Source: Kryptolebias marmoratus (Eukaryota; Chordata; Actinopteri; Cyprinodontiformes; Rivulidae). From it: DNA of 64,000 nucleotides. The position numbers and the translations under genes are program-made. The stretch is taken from contig NC_051445.1 of assembly GCF_001649575.2 (NCBI RefSeq), positions 25,433,761-25,497,760 of the forward strand, given 5' to 3'. This document shows positions 52,576 to 64,000 of the stretch, piece by piece; position 1 is the stretch's first letter, and the number at the start of each line of letters is the position of its first letter. The notes under the pieces are model-generated. The model was not told the DNA's origin, did no database searches, and worked only from the letters and a program-made list of their open reading frames with translations.

Positions 52576-53725
52576 TCTGTTGAAGTTATTACTTAAGTTG
52601 ATCTTATTTTTTTATATATATTTTGTTTTGCACTTGCCTTTTGCTGTTGTTCATACATTCAAATATGGAGGAAATTGCTACATTGATCTTCCTTGTGTTC
52701 AAACAAGACAGTTTTATGTACATTTTGCGTCATGTCTTGTGTGCTCTAGAGAGACTGTCTGTCACAGGCCCTCCCTCATATTTCTAGTTAAGGACACATC
52801 TTGAGCACAAAGCTTCTCACTGTGAAGTCCTTGTGTGAACACCAACTATGGAGAAAAGTTCAAAATAAATTGTCCACACATTCACCAGAAAATCTCCAGT
52901 ATTCATGTGGGAATAAAACTTCTGTCTTTAATTTTCCTATGTCTTTATTTAGTTTTGCTTTTCAAAATTGTTTTTGGTTTAACCTTCCTAGACCTTCCTT
53001 TTATCTTGATGCTAAATCTCTTCTTCATATTTCCATCAACTTGTTTCCACACACCATCACATTCATGTTTCTTCCCTCACCCCTGCATTTCTGCGTATTT
53101 GTTATTTCCTTCCTGTCTAACTTTTCCTCTCTGTAGCTCCAGTGTTGGTTAGACTGGTCCCAGTCCCAGCTTACTGTGGTCAGCAAGCCACCTCCTTATT
53201 GCTGTTGAATGGCTGCCTAGTTAAACCCACATATCTGTCCTAATAAGTAGTTGTGATGGGGATCTCCCCTTCATAGATAAATACAGCCAACCGATGCCAG
53301 GACCCTGCCTGTTACCAATAAAGTTTCCTCTCAATGCATTAAATGCACCCTTCTCTCTCAGTGGCTTCCTTTCCATGGCTGTGTCTGCACTGAGCTACAG
53401 TAAAATACATGCTGCTCAAGAGCAGAGGAAAGGAGAGAGATGTCCCTGAAGAGTCTAGCTGTTTTTATTGTAAAAGAGGTGAAAACTTACGAAGCACAGC
53501 CAGAAAATGGTTGTTTTATTATAGTAAGTGTTGTGGATTCTTTGGGCCAATACTTTGCTCAGGTTCACACACTGTTCTTGCTCTTGTAACAGAATTAGTT
53601 TTCTGTGTTCTCATCTACATTTAGTCAGAACATTGGTTCAGGTGTATGTTTGACAGCTGTAGCTCTCTCAACTTTTTCGTTTTTCAAAGATTGACATTCT
53701 TTTTTTAATGCTCGTAGCTTGAGTC

Positions 53726-53746
53726 TTTTTTTTTTTTTTTTTTTTT
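53726..53746. repeat. T21 homopolymer
   Basis: A run of 21 T. It could be the reverse-strand A tail of a lost retroelement, but no element body is visible next to it. Confidence 0.9.
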
Positions 53747-55089
53747 GCTTTTCCCTTCATCTTTCGTTTCCTCATAAAACCCAGCGTTCCCAGTAAGTGA
53801 TTCATTAGATGCTTCAGTGCACACTTGCCTCATCACTCACTTTAGTCGGCTGCCAAGTGCCCCATTTCCCCGTTTGTTGACACTAGTGAAAAGTGCTCCA
53901 GTTTTGCTTTGCTGCTGCAACAGAGAGAAGTTGCTTAGGCCACACACAGACACCCAGGACCCACTTTTATACACTTCAAGTTGCTTGAGAAACTCTTTGG
54001 TGGCCAAGCAGGTTCAATGATAAACTTCACTGAAACACAGTGAGGCTATTTGCCATCACTCCAGAAAAAATTACCTTTTTTATTTTTGGGGTTTAACATT
54101 TTTGATGGTGTACAAATATAAAATTTATATGCGTTTTATATTAGTACATAACAAGGCAAACAAGTGTTCCTGGTTTTCCTCAGGGCTGTATTTTGTGTAT
54201 GTACCATTACCTTTGAGCAGTTTATCCAAGGAGAAGCTTCTCGTCCTTCTCTTCTTTTTAGCATTCTTCACCTTCATGTCACTAAAATAAGACAAATCTA
54301 ATGCTGGTTCTAAATCCTTTATGTATTTTTCAATCCCACTGTTGCTTAAATAGCTGTGGACGTTATTTAGTTTGGTCCAGTTTGTCCCATCTTTATGGTA
54401 AAACACAAGTGGGACATGGCAACAATAATTTCATTGACAATTTTTCTGTTTTAAATCAGTAAAACCAAGCTGTATTTACGGTTTCTTCTATTTGGGTCTG
54501 GAAAGCCAGGCTGAAGAAGACATCCGTTGAAATAATTAGTTTGATCAACTGCAAATCGTGCAACTCCCTTTGCTTTTCTTTTTTTCTGTTCTTCATTCTT
54601 ATTCACCCAAATGCACATCCATGTTCCCCTTCTCATAAGAGAAAGAAGATAAAATAAACTGGGATTTGGGGGGGTCAGCCAGTATAAACATTGTTTTTTG
54701 TAGTTCCAGAAAATGAAACACCTGGTGCTGGTAAACTCAGAGGACATATTTCACATTGCCTTGACTCTCAGGATTAATGCAACATCAAATTGTTTTAAAA
54801 ATGGGGAAGGACACTGTCTTGGATAAATCATACACCTCTTTTTATTAAAGTTTGCCCTTGAAGTTATGTTTCAAGTGTGACAAGATCGCCGACAGATGAG
54901 ACTGGGAGTGGATTTGGAATGACTCTTATTAAAAAACAGTTGACAAGACAGTGTGTTGTAATGTGCACAGGAAAATTAGGTTCAACCACTAAAGACTGCT
55001 GCAGCTTTTTATGCAGCTTTTTTTTCTTCCTTTAACTTTTATTTGTCTTTAAATAAGTCTTCACACACACACAAAATATATATATATAA

Positions 55090-55444
55090 ATTCATCCATT
55101 CATCTATTTTCTTTCCCTGAGCTGGTGCCTATCTCCAGCATTCACAGTGCAGGAGGCTGGGTACATCCTGGATGGGGCGCAAGTCCATTGCAGGACCACT
55201 TGAAGACAAATAAAAGACAAGCAATCATTAACACTCTCACTCACTCCTAGGGACAGTTTTACAGTTACCAATAACCCTGACATGCATGTTTTTGGTGTGT
55301 GTGAGCAAATCGGAGTACCTGGGAAAAAACCCTGGTATGCACGGGGAGAACATGAAAACTCAACATAAAAAGGCCAGGACGTGAACCCATGTCCTTCTTT
55401 CTGTGAAGCGACAGTTTTAATCGATGCTCCACTGTACCACCACA
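55090..55444 (-). mobile_element. (GGAT)n-tailed retroelement 3' end
   Basis: From the left: attcatccattcatctatttt, then gagctggtgcctatctccag, tgggtacatcctggatgggg, ctgacatgcatgtttttggt, cacggggagaacatgaaaac and ctgtgaagcgacag, ending near tgctccactgtaccacca. This order is the standard teleost CR1/L2-type 3' end, or a SINE sharing it, read from the opposite strand. At about 350 bp it is the most complete copy in the window. Confidence 0.75.
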
Positions 55445-57045
55445 TAAATATAAATAAATGAATAAAGTCCCTATCTCTACACCTATCTCTTTGTGGGCAT
55501 GAACAATAAACTGTTGTTTACACAATCACAGTTCCCTTATTAAGTTAGTTTAATTTTTCCAATGCAAAATAATATATTGTAATGAGTTTCAAGCTGCTTT
55601 ATTATACCTTACTTGATGTGCTGTCCTGTTGGTATGAATAGTAAATATTGTGTGCAGATCATGCCTCCTTCGATCACTGTTGTGGGTATATCTGAATGAA
55701 ACCATGTGCAGCACTGACATAAATGTCAAAATGACACAATGCAGTCACTTTAATAGATTGATGAAGTCATTATTTTGATGTACCTCGTGTCTAAAGGATT
55801 GTGAAGTTTCTTTATCTCTCTCTCTGTCCCTCTAATTCCACTTATCTGTCATTGGTAAGCTTTAGACCACAGCTCTGCATTTTATCTGGCTGTTTCTTGT
55901 AATGAACATGAGTCTGTATACAGCATCATGTGTGCTCTGTTGTGGTGTCTGCTGACTTCTGTGTACAGCTTGTGGTTCATTCCATAAATTTCTGTGGGCT
56001 GTGTGATGTTATTCTCAGGCCTGCTGCTTTGTGAGAAGATTGCACCACAACACTTGTATTCCTCAGCCTGCAGTTAGAGGTTTTGGGGAATTAGGAGGGA
56101 GAGAACCCCAGCCTGGGCTCTGCTACGCATTTTTATGACCGTTTTATGTACAAAGCTCTCATGCAGCGTGCAAAAAAATGGAAGGGAAGAGAGAGACGGG
56201 AGTATTAGGACTCACCACAGAGAAATCAAACGTCTAACCCACTACTTATTTTCCTCTTGTTTATTGGCACAAAGTGGTGAGGTTGTTGGGAGAGCAGTGT
56301 TGGTCTGTGAAATTAGGGTGGCCACTGAAACTGTCGGCTTTGTCCAGAATTTTGAATTGTACTGTGAAAATTAGTACTTGGAGTTTCATTAAACTTGATA
56401 TGTATGAGTCAAAATAGTTTGTTTCCCTTCCTTGTACCAAAATTTATTTTTGCACACTAGATGTAATAGTAATATTTAGACATTTGTGTTTATTTTAACA
56501 CCTTAGTGTTTAATTTAATGTAGCTGTAAATGCTATTTTTTTATAAAAGATAGGAAACTTAACTGTTATGGATGGGTAAATGTGGATCAGTCAACAAAAA
56601 AGGAAGTTGAATGTACAATATCTTAAAAACAATTGCTTGGGAAAAGTTTGTATTCAGTACTTTTTTTTTTTTTGTAAAATATCTAATTATATACCCACCA
56701 GTTTTTGCTTGGTTGTAGGAAGGAGGTATGAATAACTTAAAAATAAATGAAAAAAATAGTTAAAATAATAATGATGCAGTCTTGTTTTTGTCCGTTTTTT
56801 GGTGATGCATACTGGAAACATTTTAGCTTTCTTAGAGGATTTATTTTTCCTTTCTCCCTTGAAGCTTTTTCACAAGTTTGAAGTTAGGATTGATTGCTGC
56901 CATCACATGTTATCCTTCAATCACATTCACATCTTTCATCTTTTCTTACTTGGACCTTTTTCTGTTTTGGATTTGTGTTGGTCTCATGGCTTTTAAGATA
57001 TTTGTATTTTTATTGACCACTGCTAAAAGGCAAGTGATGATGTTT

Positions 57046-57690
57046 TTGTGTACATATGTTTGTTTGTCTATTGCGTTACCAAAATGTCTCCTTATCACTG
57101 AATGGGTTTTAATGAAACCTACAGATGGTAATCATTGTCTATACATCTACAGCTGATTTACTTTTGAAGTCAACTTTATTCAAGATGGCCACCACAGCTA
57201 ATCTACCTTATCAAACACATTAATGGCTTTAACATTAGTTATACAGAACTTATGCTAAATTTTACTGCATGCTTTGTAGCTAAGACTCTTCCCCAACTCA
57301 TAACTTTGTGCTGATTGCTCGAGATCTTTGTTTAAAATTTGCCTGACAGACTTAACTCTGAAGTCAATCCAGTTCAAGATGGGCGCCACAGCCAATCAAT
57401 CTTAGCAAACACAAAAATAGCTATAACTCTGTCAATTGTACATATACTGAGCCAAAATTTAGTCTGGTAGTACACAAGCTGTCCCCAACACATTTTGAGT
57501 GCTACGCATTGCAGAACATTTTTGCTTAAAACTTTAACATTAACTGTTGGTGTCAATCATCTGCTTTATACCAAAATATCTCATCAACTAGTGGACAGAT
57601 TTTAAGTCACAGATAGTAATCATTGGATGTTTATCTACAACTGAATAATTTCTAAAATTAACCTGATTCAAGATGCTGATACACAACATA
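57046..57690 (+). repeat. Unclassified dispersed repeat, locus 4 (about three units)
   Basis: The phrase agtcaa...ttcaagatgg-gccacagc-aatc appears at about 57167 and 57361, and a decayed form at about 57657. Between them are aaacacaaaaatagctataac and gagtgctacgcattgcagaac. The units are direct repeats about 190-300 bp apart with internal deletions. No reading frame persists. Confidence 0.6.
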
Positions 57691-57805
57691 AAAATCACAT
57701 ATTTTTTACAGTAAAAGTAAACTCTTTTAGAGCTAGAATCAAGTCAAATAAACTATAAAAACAATCAAAAGTCAAGTCATATTTTAACTAAATGCAATTG
57801 ATCAT

Positions 57806-58675
57806 AGAATCAGAATCAGAATTGCTTTATTGCCATTGCCAGTAAGCAAGTTACAGGCTAGGAAAACGTTCTGGTGTACTGGTGCAAATAAAACAAATAC
57901 TAATGAATAAGTAAACATGAAACAAGAAATAAATTAAAGTGTACACGTGCATTATGGCAGGTGGATAAAGTGGCTGTTTCGTGCTAGAGTCAATTATCTG
58001 TTATTCAGCAGTTTAGTGGCAGAGGGAAAGAAGCTGTTCATGTGGCGGGAAGTTCTGGTCTGGATGGACCGTAGTCTTTTGCCTGAGTGGAGAAGATTAA
58101 ACGGGCTGTGTCCAGGGTGAGAGGGGTCAGCTGTAATTCGACCTGCGCGTCCTAAAGTCCTGGAGGAGTACAGGTCCTGTACGGGTCGGAGGTTGCAGCC
58201 GATCGCCGTCTCGGCGGAGCGCACAACGTGTTACAGTCTCTGTTTGTCCCTGCTCATGGCCCCAGCGTACCACACGGTGATGGAGGTGGTGAGGATGGAC
58301 TCAATGACAGCTGTGTGAAACTTCACCATCAGCTACGCTGGCATTTTGAGTTTCCTCAGCTGTCGTAAGAAGAACATCCTGTGCTGTGCTTTCTTGATGA
58401 TGGAGCTGATGGTCAGCTTCCACTTGAGGTCCTGGGTGATGGTGATACCCAGGAAGCGGAAGGAGTCCACAGTGGTGATGGTGAGGTCCTTGATAACGAG
58501 AGGCCGCGGTGGGTCTATGGCTTTCCTGAAGTCCACAATTAACTCCACCGTCTTCTGGGATTTAAGCTCCAGGTTATTTGAGCTGCACCAAGACACCAGC
58601 CGATCCACCTCTGTTCTGTAAGCAGACTCGTCCCCATCCGAGATCAGACAGAGACCTCTGAGGGATTTTTAACCC
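57806..58675 (-). mobile_element. LINE ORF2 C-terminal fragment (CR1/L2/Rex type), two in-frame stops
   Basis: The - strand encodes LVSWCSSNNLELKSQKTVEL, VDSFRFLGITITQDLKW and KKAQHRMFFLRQLRKLKMPA. A TAG (complement of 58333-58335) follows, then in the same frame SILTTSITVWYAGAMSRDKQRL, another stop, and VRSAETAIGCNLRPVQDLY ending SRHMNSFFPSATKLLNN. The 3' tail (complement of gaatcagaattgctttattgc) follows. The frame is otherwise kept over about 600 bp, so this is a rather young but dead insertion, more GC-rich than its surroundings. Confidence 0.85.
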
Positions 58676-58945
58676 AATCAAAAAAAATTTTTTATCTAAA
58701 TGATACTTGGTTTCACCTAATCCTGCACGGTGCCAGATTAAAAAAAAACAAAAACTCACTTTGTATGCTTTTGCTTTTCTCTGAGTATAGCTTTTTATTT
58801 TATTTTTTTTTTTTATTTTATTGAAAACATGTAACTAAATCCTGTGCTGGTCATTTTTAGTTCAAAAACTTAAACACCTGGAAACCCATCAATGGCGAAT
58901 CTTTTTTGTTTTTCTTTCATCTTTCTGCCTGTGTGTTGCTGTTAG

Positions 58946-59055
58946 AAAAATGCTCTACACGCCACACGTGCAGGCCTTTATTCAGAGCTTCCCGGAAACT
59001 TCTCTTGTATTCTGGCAGGCTGCTGCCGGTCAGGCCAGGATGCGTGGTGACAGAG
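58946..59055 (+). other. Exon-like segment in the last intron, unassigned
   Basis: A long pyrimidine tract (ttttttgtttttctttcatc ... gttgctgttag) precedes the segment, and the donor AGAG|GTGAGA follows; both are close to ideal. If joined to exon J it reads on as K-MLYTPHVQAFIQSF, then PETSLVFWQAAAGQ. I do not recognise this as VPS13B, and the family's expected next exon looks different. The length of 110 nt is not a multiple of three, so inclusion before the normal next exon would shift the frame. The - strand is also open here (GSSLPEYKRSFREALNKG), so coding strand cannot be decided by eye. Confidence 0.25.
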
Positions 59056-59589
59056 GTGAGAGAGATCACTCCTCAGATGTCCCTCACACATAAAGGGCCT
59101 GATCCATGGGTTAACAGCATGGCTACAGGGCCTGAACCTTAGTGGTTGTGCTTGTTTGTGTGTGTTTGAGTGTAAATGGGTCATCCTAAAGCAGGATGTA
59201 AGGGTTCTAAGAATACATGCAACCTCAGAAGCTTTCTGCTCAACTTCAGAGTGTGATACACAAATTCTACCAGTGTTACCCTATTAAAGCGTGCATGTGC
59301 GTGTGTGTGTGTCTATGTGTCTGTATGTGGAGCCAAACTTTATTCTTGTGCATTGTTGTGTTTAGCCTCTTTCCTCTCAGCCTATGACATGTTGATGATC
59401 TGACATCCTGCATGGCTGGTTTGAAGCTGTCATTGTACTGACAGCGGGACTCTGATGGGCTGATCACAGTGGAGGCCAGGTGGACTGTTAGGAGAATTCA
59501 CAAATATAGTTGTGATTATTCAGCGTGTCTTAAGTTTGTTATTGCTCCTCACCCAAAGGCAAAAGGCAAGCCTTTGTGTTTGCCTATGT

Positions 59590-59840
59590 CTGGGCATTAT
59601 TGCATTTTTGTTTGTTTATTTGTCTGCAAAATATCGTGTGAACCACTGGACAGATTTTATTGAACATTTTTGAAGGTAATCTTTGGATCTACATCTACAA
59701 GGGATTCATTTTTGAAGCTAACCCTACAAAACAGAAAAAATATAATCCTCTCAATTTTAAAGATATTGAGTTAAACCTTTTAGCATTGGCAGAGACTCTT
59801 CCACAACACACTTTGAGTGTGGAATCCTGTATTCTGTTAT
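59590..59840 (+). repeat. Unclassified dispersed repeat, locus 5
   Basis: It shares tgtctgcaaaatatcgtgtg with accactggacagattttatt, aatctttggatctacatctac, attttaaagatattgagtta and acacactttgagtgtggaat with the other loci. It is a single diverged unit in the + orientation. Confidence 0.5.
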
Positions 59841-60019
59841 TTTCAAGGTTTGACTAAAATGCCTATAACTCCAACATTTCTCAAGATAAAATGATCTTAG
59901 TTTAAAACTCTGTCATGAGTAATTTAGTCACATTACTGAGAGGTCCACTGCAGACATTCCACATTTAACCCCAAATGCAAAATTTATAGCAAGAAAAACT
60001 TTTCAGTAAGTCTTGTCAG

Positions 60020-60362
60020 CAGGGGTGGAAATTGGCACCCGCCACTGGCCAAATGCGGATAAATGTTTAAAGTGGCGTGTACATTTGAGCAACGCACCAG
60101 CCACCGTGGCAGGTTTGCAATTAGAAATGACAATGGCGAGTTCCGTGACTGTCTCGTTTTGTGCTATGATGTGCTATGTTAAATCAGTCTAAGTACATTT
60201 GTCTGATAAACTTCTTTACTGTAAATGATTTTTCTGACAAAGTTGAGAATACATCATATGATTTATGTAAATTGATTGTACTGGTGGGGTTTGTAACCAA
60301 AGGAAGCATTGCACACAAAAAAGGAAAAATAGTGGCTGGTAAAAAAAAGTTCTCCACCAGCC
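60020..60362. mobile_element. hAT-like fragment
   Basis: It starts with caggggtggaaattggcacc, a typical hAT terminal word, followed by cgccactggcc. Near the right side are atagtggctggtaaaaaaaa and gttctccaccagccac, which resemble the subterminal words of the same type of element. A clean right terminal repeat is missing. Confidence 0.4.
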
Positions 60363-60700
60363 ACATCCTAGTCAGATGCTTGAACCACCTCAGCTGAGTC
60401 CTTGCAATGGAGAGGAGTAGCGACTCTACTTCAAGGTCTCTGCAGGATGGTAAAGCTCCTCACCTTATTTGTAAGGCTGAGCCCAACCATCCTATAAAAG
60501 ATGCCCATTTCAGCCACTTGTTTTAGGGTTCTTGTTCTTTCATTCCTGATCCATACTTGATAACCATAGATGAGGGTTTGAATATAGACAAACCATTAAA
60601 TCTAGAGCTTTTTTATTTTTAACTCACAACAGACCACAGCAACACCCTCATTACTGCAGACAAGGCCCAGATCCAGTGATCCATCTCCTGCATGGAGACA
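60363..60700 (-). mobile_element. LINE ORF2 C-terminal relic (different lineage)
   Basis: The - strand reads WFVYIQTLIYGYQVWIRNER (usual form: Y-PTL-YG-E-WV-TER), continues with TRT...WLKWASFIGWLGSALQIR, and ends ARTQLRWFKHLTRMW, the usual closing motif of the ORF (R-QLRWFGH-RM). Stops and short indels break it. The lineage differs from the copies at 43413 and 57806. Confidence 0.7.
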
Positions 60701-63556
60701 TAGGGCCGTACAGTATCGTGTACAAAGCACTTTATTGCTAATTATATTTTACTTTATTTTATTTTATTTACATTTGAATACATATTTTAAGAGAAAGTTT
60801 AACAGGACGGTAAGACGGAAAAGTTCACATTCAATGCAATTTACTGTTCATTCAGTCCTACTCCATTATTTATTTCAACCCTAGCAACAAACTGTGACAA
60901 TTGTGGCAGCATGTTTTAACTTTTGTTTTTCTTTCAGCGAAAGAAAACATGATTATATGTTTCTATAGAAGGCATACAGTATATGTAACATGTTCTATGA
61001 GTGTTTTATTTATAGGCGTTTGCCTGTGTGTGTGGGTATAAATGAAGTTAGTTGTTAGACTAAAGAAGAAGCCATTGAAGTACAAAAGAGGCAAACAAGG
61101 AGTCAATTTGAAATGAGGAGGAATGTGCCGACATTTTCAAATGCCCATGTGTGAAGCCACAAGCTCTTCTGTGGCTCTGGAAAGCTTGTGAGAAACCAGT
61201 GGCATAATTGCCTAATGCTTGTGTAACTAGATGCACATTACAAACCCAGGAGGCCCAACCAGACTTAAAAGAAAAGAGTCTGGCACAAAAATTGGTCCTC
61301 TCTCCCATGTGTTTCCCAGCTTTTTTTCACACCTTACAACTCGGTGCCAAAAGCTTATTTAATGTATATTATTTTGTCTAATGTGTTTGATCAGTCCAGT
61401 TGCCATTTTCACATTGACTTGCCTCCTTTCTGTTGAATTCTTCTCAGTTTTCTTTCATGGCATCAAGATTAGCTAGGTCTACAGAAGGGTGCTTTGTGTG
61501 TGTATGAGAGAATATCAGTCAAGTTCCTTCAGCTGCAGGTTTGAGGGAAACGTGAAGCCACAGTGTAGACAATTCTACTGTGGTGGTCCCCTTTCTTCTC
61601 TCCATAACTTATACCACACACACAAACACATACACACAACATCCCTTCAATCGGCACACCACCCCTGTCAATTTATCATCACACAGCTCCAGTTACGCAC
61701 ATGTAGCTGGCACAAAACGTTTTAACTTGACCAAATATGCTTTGCTTTATATGCTTATTCTATTATAAAATGACCAAACGTTGGCAAGACCTCCATCAGT
61801 TCCTTACCGATGATGAGCCATTTTTTTAAAACTCTCCTCTTCTCACAGCTTAGAAGAGATTTGAGACTATTTTAAAATGCATTGTATGAAAGCTTCTAAG
61901 AAACTGTTGTTTTTAGCTTTTTAAAACCACAGTTTATGTTGGTTTGTTTGTTTAATCTCCAGTGAACACATGACTGTATGAATGTTCAGGAAAAGATCTA
62001 GTTGAGAGGCTCTTGTAGGACAGTTAGCACGTAAAGACAAAAAAAAATCATGTACAGGAAACAAAGCAAATTGAGCAGCAGGTAAACTGCACACAACCTT
62101 TTTTTGCCTCTTTTTGTCCACCTACACCTTCCTTTGTAAAGCTATACAAAGCACTTTCTTGTTTGTTGGATTGGAACAATTTCCACAAGACATAAGAATT
62201 TTTAAGAATGACATTTGTTTGAACTTTATTTTAACAGACAATTTTTTTACTGTTTCCCTCAGAATAGCTGCATTATACTTAGATAGTGTATGTTCTTTGT
62301 AGGGTGTTGGCGTGGTCTTTAGGTGTGTATCAAGATCACAGTAGACAGGTCATGAAGGGTTTTGAGCATGTACAACACTTCCATAGTGAGGTCCTAGGGG
62401 TTTATTTTCAGGGTAGCAGCATATCAGGGTCCTCGGTGCAGCATGGTGGCAGTGTATTCATGACTTGGAGCTCATGAACACAGATGTGATTTGGTCATCC
62501 AAACTTTGATGCAGGACTGGCCACGTTGACCTCATGCCTAGACTACGACCCTTAACATCCACACCATGCTAGCAGTGTTCCAAGTCGGTTCTTGCAACAC
62601 TCTTGACTACTCAGCTGCAAAGTGCATCATGTCCGTCTGCTGCACTAACTTAGCTAATAGGATTGTGTCACACTCTCACCATGTGGCTACAACGACCAGT
62701 CTATGGTCTCCACATGTGTCAAATATAAATACATGACAAGAAGTTATTGTTCTCATCAGCACTGCTATCCAAAATGCTGCCTTTTTTTTTACTTTCACCT
62801 AGCCTGAATTCTATTTGTCACCTTTAGCACAAACAGCTCAGAGTATTTATTTATTTACAAAAACAAGCTAAATATAGATCATCTGATTGTAATGCATATG
62901 TCCACTGTCTTTCTGTCCATCTGAGATAGCCTAATGGTGAAGTTGATATATGGCTTCCCTTTTAGTGGAATACAGTTTCAAGTTAAATTTCTGAGCGCAG
63001 TAGCAGGCTGTGGTGAGTGGCAGTGGTTTTCCAAGTTACTCTTGAGTCCATGTGGCTAGATTAATCATGGAGATATGACTATGCCTTTATACATGGATAT
63101 TTTCTCAGACTTCCTAAACCTATTTATAGTGTAATATGACACAACCGTCTTTGTCTGGAAAAGTCATCAGTGGTTGCTTCTTCCATAATCATTCCTGACA
63201 CCCTTGTCTTCCACCAAATTCATTTGATGATTGAGGTGAAGTTTACATACATCTCAGAAATATTTCCATCTTTCTGTGCCTTGCCTACAACTTTAAGCAT
63301 GTTAATTGCATCAAATTTTTAAGAATTGCATATTTTTATAAAAACAATTTGGTCAGTGTGGATTCTTTCAGTTATATAAATGTTTAAACTTAAACTAAAA
63401 AAACTATCAGATTAAATTTAAAGAAAGTTGTGCATATTTTTTTTAGCTACTTGAGTATTTTACGCTCTATTAATCTTAAGAAACCCTAACTTTGTTCTAC
63501 TGTTCTTCAAATTATTTTGAAATGATTTGTGCTTTTGTTTGTTCATTCATTCATTT

Positions 63557-64000
63557 ACCATATTTTCCACACTATAGGGCGCAGTGGATTATAAGACGCA
63601 CTGTCAATGAATGGTCCGTTTTCAAACCTTTGTCATATATAAAGCACACTAGACTATAAAGTGCATCGTAGTGCACTTTCCAATTTTTGTAACTTCACAT
63701 GGACCGCTTGCCAGGCTTTATTCAAAATGGACGATTTTGGTGCTCTAGCGGAGCTGGTTCACCTGTATCATCATTTATATGATCCCTCTATGAGAGATCA
63801 CAAAGATAACGGTCAAACGGTTCAAAACTCATGAAAGGATACTGCACCGACATAAGCGTCAAGTATAAACGTCTACACCGCACGCTCAGGTCCTTACGCC
63901 GTGCGCGGAGCCCTGCGCGACTCTAACTGTGCCCTAATGCTGCAAGCGGTGCGGCTTTATAGTTTACCAAAGTCTTACTAAAACATTACAATTTCTTACA
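63557..64000 (+). mobile_element. DNA transposon cut by window edge, with MADF-like reading frame
   Basis: It starts with ccatattttccacactatag and gcgcagtggattataagacg, a very common teleost DNA-transposon end. At 63727 an ATG opens MDDFGALAELVHLYHHLYDP then SMRDHKDNGQTVQNS, which fits the start of a MADF (Myb/SANT-like) DNA-binding domain (hydrophobic helix, L-Y-D-P, K/R-D). A TGA at 63832-63834 stops it after 35 codons; the frame then reads KDTAPT before another stop. MADF genes accompany PIF/Harbinger-type transposases. The element's family is uncertain and its right end is outside the window. Confidence 0.55.

Larger units (their letters stand above)
47764..64000 (+). other. VPS13B intron after exon J (more than 16 kb)
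   Basis: No VPS13B exon was recognised after exon J. The stretch holds dispersed-repeat loci (48985-49470, 57046-57690, 59590-59840), three LINE relics (52250-52575, 57806-58675, 60363-60700), a (GGAT)n-tailed retroelement end (55090-55444), a hAT-like fragment (60020-60362), an exon-like segment (58946-59055) and a MADF-bearing DNA element at the right edge. 49471-52249, 52576-55089, 55445-57045 and 60701-63556 show no gene I can support. Confidence 0.6.

Noticed and set aside
54125..54747. Two neighbouring - strand frames (KKKRRTRSFSLDKLLKG; FAVDQTNYFNGCLLQPGF)
   Set aside because: No family recognised, the two are not clearly linked by splice sites, and the sequence is AT-rich. It could be an old retrocopy but cannot be supported.
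58906..59142. ATG-initiated + strand frame of 78 codons overlapping the exon-like segment
   Set aside because: It reads through the strong acceptor and donor in a different phase and contains no recognisable domain; the splice signals are the more interesting part.

Overview
The window is vertebrate nuclear DNA, almost certainly from a ray-finned (teleost) fish. It is AT-rich and mostly intronic, and it carries teleost-style repeats: tRNA-derived SINEs, Tc1/mariner relics with the QQDNDPKH transposase signature, hAT-like and TTAA-target MITEs, 5'-truncated non-LTR retrotransposons and long (TA)n/(CT)n microsatellites. I see no prokaryotic gene, rRNA, tRNA gene or CRISPR array. The species cannot be named from this window. 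The only host gene I can support is an internal part of VPS13B (COH1, also called BLTP5B), which encodes a giant bridge-like lipid-transfer protein of the Golgi and early secretory/endosomal system. Ten consecutive coding exons lie on the + strand between 8475 and 47763. Every junction has an AG acceptor and a GT donor, and all nine internal junctions keep the reading frame. Together they encode about 585 residues from the N-terminal half of the protein, with both ends of the gene outside the window. Layout: 1-8474 is upstream intron, containing a Tc1-like element (about 2386-4087) that was itself hit by two retroelements. 8475-30007 holds exons A-D; the 14.3 kb intron after exon A holds microsatellites and a 741 bp TTAA-flanked MITE, and the next intron holds a 909 bp hAT-like element. 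30008-45642 holds exons E and F in introns with a second Tc1 relic, a 226 bp hAT-like MITE, a broken LINE with an FYVDD reverse-transcriptase motif, and several unique stretches that resemble conserved non-coding elements. 45643-47763 is a compact cluster of four exons (G-J). 47764-64000 is an intron of more than 16 kb, rich in LINE relics, one unclassified dispersed repeat family, one unassigned exon-like segment (58946-59055) and a DNA transposon with a MADF-like reading frame at the right edge. I found nothing that amounts to a new multi-gene biological system. The observations most worth following are the unclassified dispersed repeat (at least five loci), the double nested insertion in the Tc1 element, the exon-like segment in the last intron, and the possible regulatory elements in the introns.
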